A stretch of 5,930 bases of DNA from Desulfamplus sp. GTDB lineage: Bacteria; Desulfobacterota; Desulfobacteria; Desulfobacterales; Desulfobacteraceae. Made by a program: the position numbers and the translations under genes. Positions 4,932 through 5,930 of the stretch are shown here, one piece after another. Numbering within the stretch: the stretch's first letter is position 1; every line of letters starts with the position of its first letter. The notes beneath the pieces are model-generated. The model had not been told where the DNA came from. It saw nothing but the letters and a program-made list of their open reading frames with translations, and ran no database searches. The stretch is from assembly GCA_015232935.1 (NCBI GenBank), contig JADFYT010000159.1:1-5930 (forward strand), given 5' to 3'.

Positions 4932-5911
4932 CAAGAGATGCTTTTTGCATCCTCACTGTTACGGCCCGGGAAAATTTTTTGTATCAGACCAATAATTCCG
5001 TCTGGCATCACAAGAACAAGAACAATGACCATTGCACCTAAGATGATGGGGCGATATGGCCCCAGAGGAGAGAGCATCTCGTTGATGGAGATGGTTATAA
5101 AAGAGCCGATAATTGCCCCGGGAAACTTCCCTATGCCGCCAATTACCAACATTATCATGAGAGTGACAAAAAGATCTGTACCCAACATTCGAGTAGAGAT
5201 CATACCAACATAGTGGGCATAGAATCCACCGATAAGGCCGGTGAGAAATGAGGTAAGTGCAAAAACCATCAGTTTGTACTTGAATGCACTGACACCAAGA
5301 CATGTGGCAAACACCTCGGCATCCTTGAGTGCAAGAAATGCATTGCCCCAATGTGATTTTATGACCACAAGAATTATAAATGAACAGATTATGGCAAGAA
5401 GAAACATCAGGTAAAAATAGGGGACAAGCTGGGAACTGCTGAATGTATATCCAAAAATGTTCATGGGTTCAATGGTGAGAATTCCGCGTGACCCTCCTGT
5501 GCCAATAGCCCTTCCGATATCGCCTTTGAGAATGGGTTCGAGAATCATATGAACAGCAAAGGTGACAAGTGCGATGTAAGCCCCTTTGAGCTTAAGACAT
5601 GGAAGACCCACAAGTATGCCCAGTGCTCCGGCGACAATACCTGCCATAAATACCGAGAATATGGGTGGAACTGAAAACTTGGCTGAAATAATGGCTGATG
5701 CATAGGAGCCTATAACAAAAAAGGCCACCTGACCAAAAGAGAAGATACCCGCAAATCCCATTATAAGATCCCAGCAGGAGGCGACCACAGACCAGATCAG
5801 GCATATGATAAGAATATGCATGATAAACTGTGTTGATCCGAAAAAAAGCGGCAAAATGCCGATAATACCGTAAATGATCGTCAGCATAAGCAGGTTGCGT
5901 TTTAAATCCAT
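4931..5911 (-). CDS. livM: LivM-type branched-chain amino acid ABC transporter permease
   Basis: The product has 326 mostly hydrophobic residues and is one of the two inner-membrane permease subunits of a LIV-type amino-acid importer. Many membrane segments can be seen, for example about residues 8-25, 30-50, 60-75, 83-103, 110-125, 165-185, 213-232, 248-275 and 286-303. Family landmarks in order are W-D-L-I-M-G-F-A-G-I-F-S-F-G-Q-V-A-F-F (47-65), G-T-G-G-S-R-G-I-L (137-145), the cytoplasmic coupling region S-H-W-G-N-A-F-L-A-L-K-D-A-E-V (186-200) followed by C-L-G-V (204-207), G-G-I-G-K-F-P-G-A-I-I-G-S (258-270) and V-M-P-D-G-I-I-G-L (301-309). This C-terminal pattern distinguishes LivM from LivH. 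The length is usual for the family. The gene is upstream of the binding-protein gene on the same strand, and the LivH partner and LivG/LivF ATPases are not in the window but are expected beyond its right edge. Confidence 0.93.
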   Translation of the reverse strand: MDLKRNLLMLTIIYGIIGILPLFFGSTQFIMHILIICLIWSVVASCWDLIMGFAGIFSFGQVAFFVIGSYASAIISAKFSVPPIFSVFMAGIVAGALGILVGLPCLKLKGAYIALVTFAVHMILEPILKGDIGRAIGTGGSRGILTIEPMNIFGYTFSSSQLVPYFYLMFLLAIICSFIILVVIKSHWGNAFLALKDAEVFATCLGVSAFKYKLMVFALTSFLTGLIGGFYAHYVGMISTRMLGTDLFVTLMIMLVIGGIGKFPGAIIGSFITISINEMLSPLGPYRPIILGAMVIVLVLVMPDGIIGLIQKIFPGRNSEDAKSIS

Positions 5912-5918
5912 ATCATTG

Positions 5919-5923
5919 TCCTC
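5919..5923 (-). promoter_or_regulatory. Ribosome binding site of livM
   Basis: GAGGA on the minus strand lies seven bases before the ATG at 5911, an ideal spacing that confirms the start. A TAA on the minus strand at 5930-5928 could be the stop of an upstream permease gene only a few bases away, but its frame cannot be judged from this window. Confidence 0.6.
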
Positions 5924-5930
5924 ATCCTTA

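Overview
The window looks like chromosomal DNA from a Gram-negative bacterium of moderate, slightly AT-leaning base composition. A sulfate-reducer-like member of the Desulfobacterota is the best guess. This rests on the overall protein style, the C-terminal type of the truncated first gene, a LIV-type amino-acid transporter with a cleavable signal peptide on its binding protein, and a palindromic AGGAT/ATCCT intergenic repeat of a kind I associate with that group. It is an impression, not a proof. There are no rRNA, tRNA, CRISPR, phage or transposase genes.

Left to right: positions 1-246 are the 3' end of a gene for a predicted AAA-like ATPase/PD-(D/E)XK nuclease family protein. A gap of about 220 bp follows, then three genes in the same direction: an L-threonine aldolase-type PLP enzyme (469-1539), a GNAT-family acetyltransferase (1705-2301) and a saccharopine dehydrogenase/lysine 6-dehydrogenase-family oxidoreductase (2367-3446). 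The spacers before the last two genes are unusual. The first contains a chain of three tiny ORFs joined by start/stop overlaps that ends on the GNAT start codon. The second contains another tiny ORF sharing a 9-nt GGAGAGTCT word (Gly-Glu-Ser in frame) with the first.

Positions 3447-3612 separate the plus-strand cluster from a convergent minus-strand cluster. This interval holds a small inverted repeat and a 90-bp imperfect palindrome built from three AGGAT and three ATCCT words. On the minus strand, read from right to left, are a LivM-type branched-chain amino-acid ABC permease (5911-4931) and a periplasmic type I substrate-binding protein (4854-3613). A hairpin abuts the permease stop codon between them. 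The remaining transporter genes (LivH-type permease and the two ATPases) probably lie beyond the right edge.

Functionally, the plus-strand genes could form an amino-acid modification or catabolism module: an aldolase acting on a beta-hydroxy amino acid, an acetyltransferase, and an NAD(P)-dependent amino-acid dehydrogenase. The facing LIV transporter may import the substrate or a related amino acid. The enzyme families are well supported; the substrate and the joint pathway are inference.
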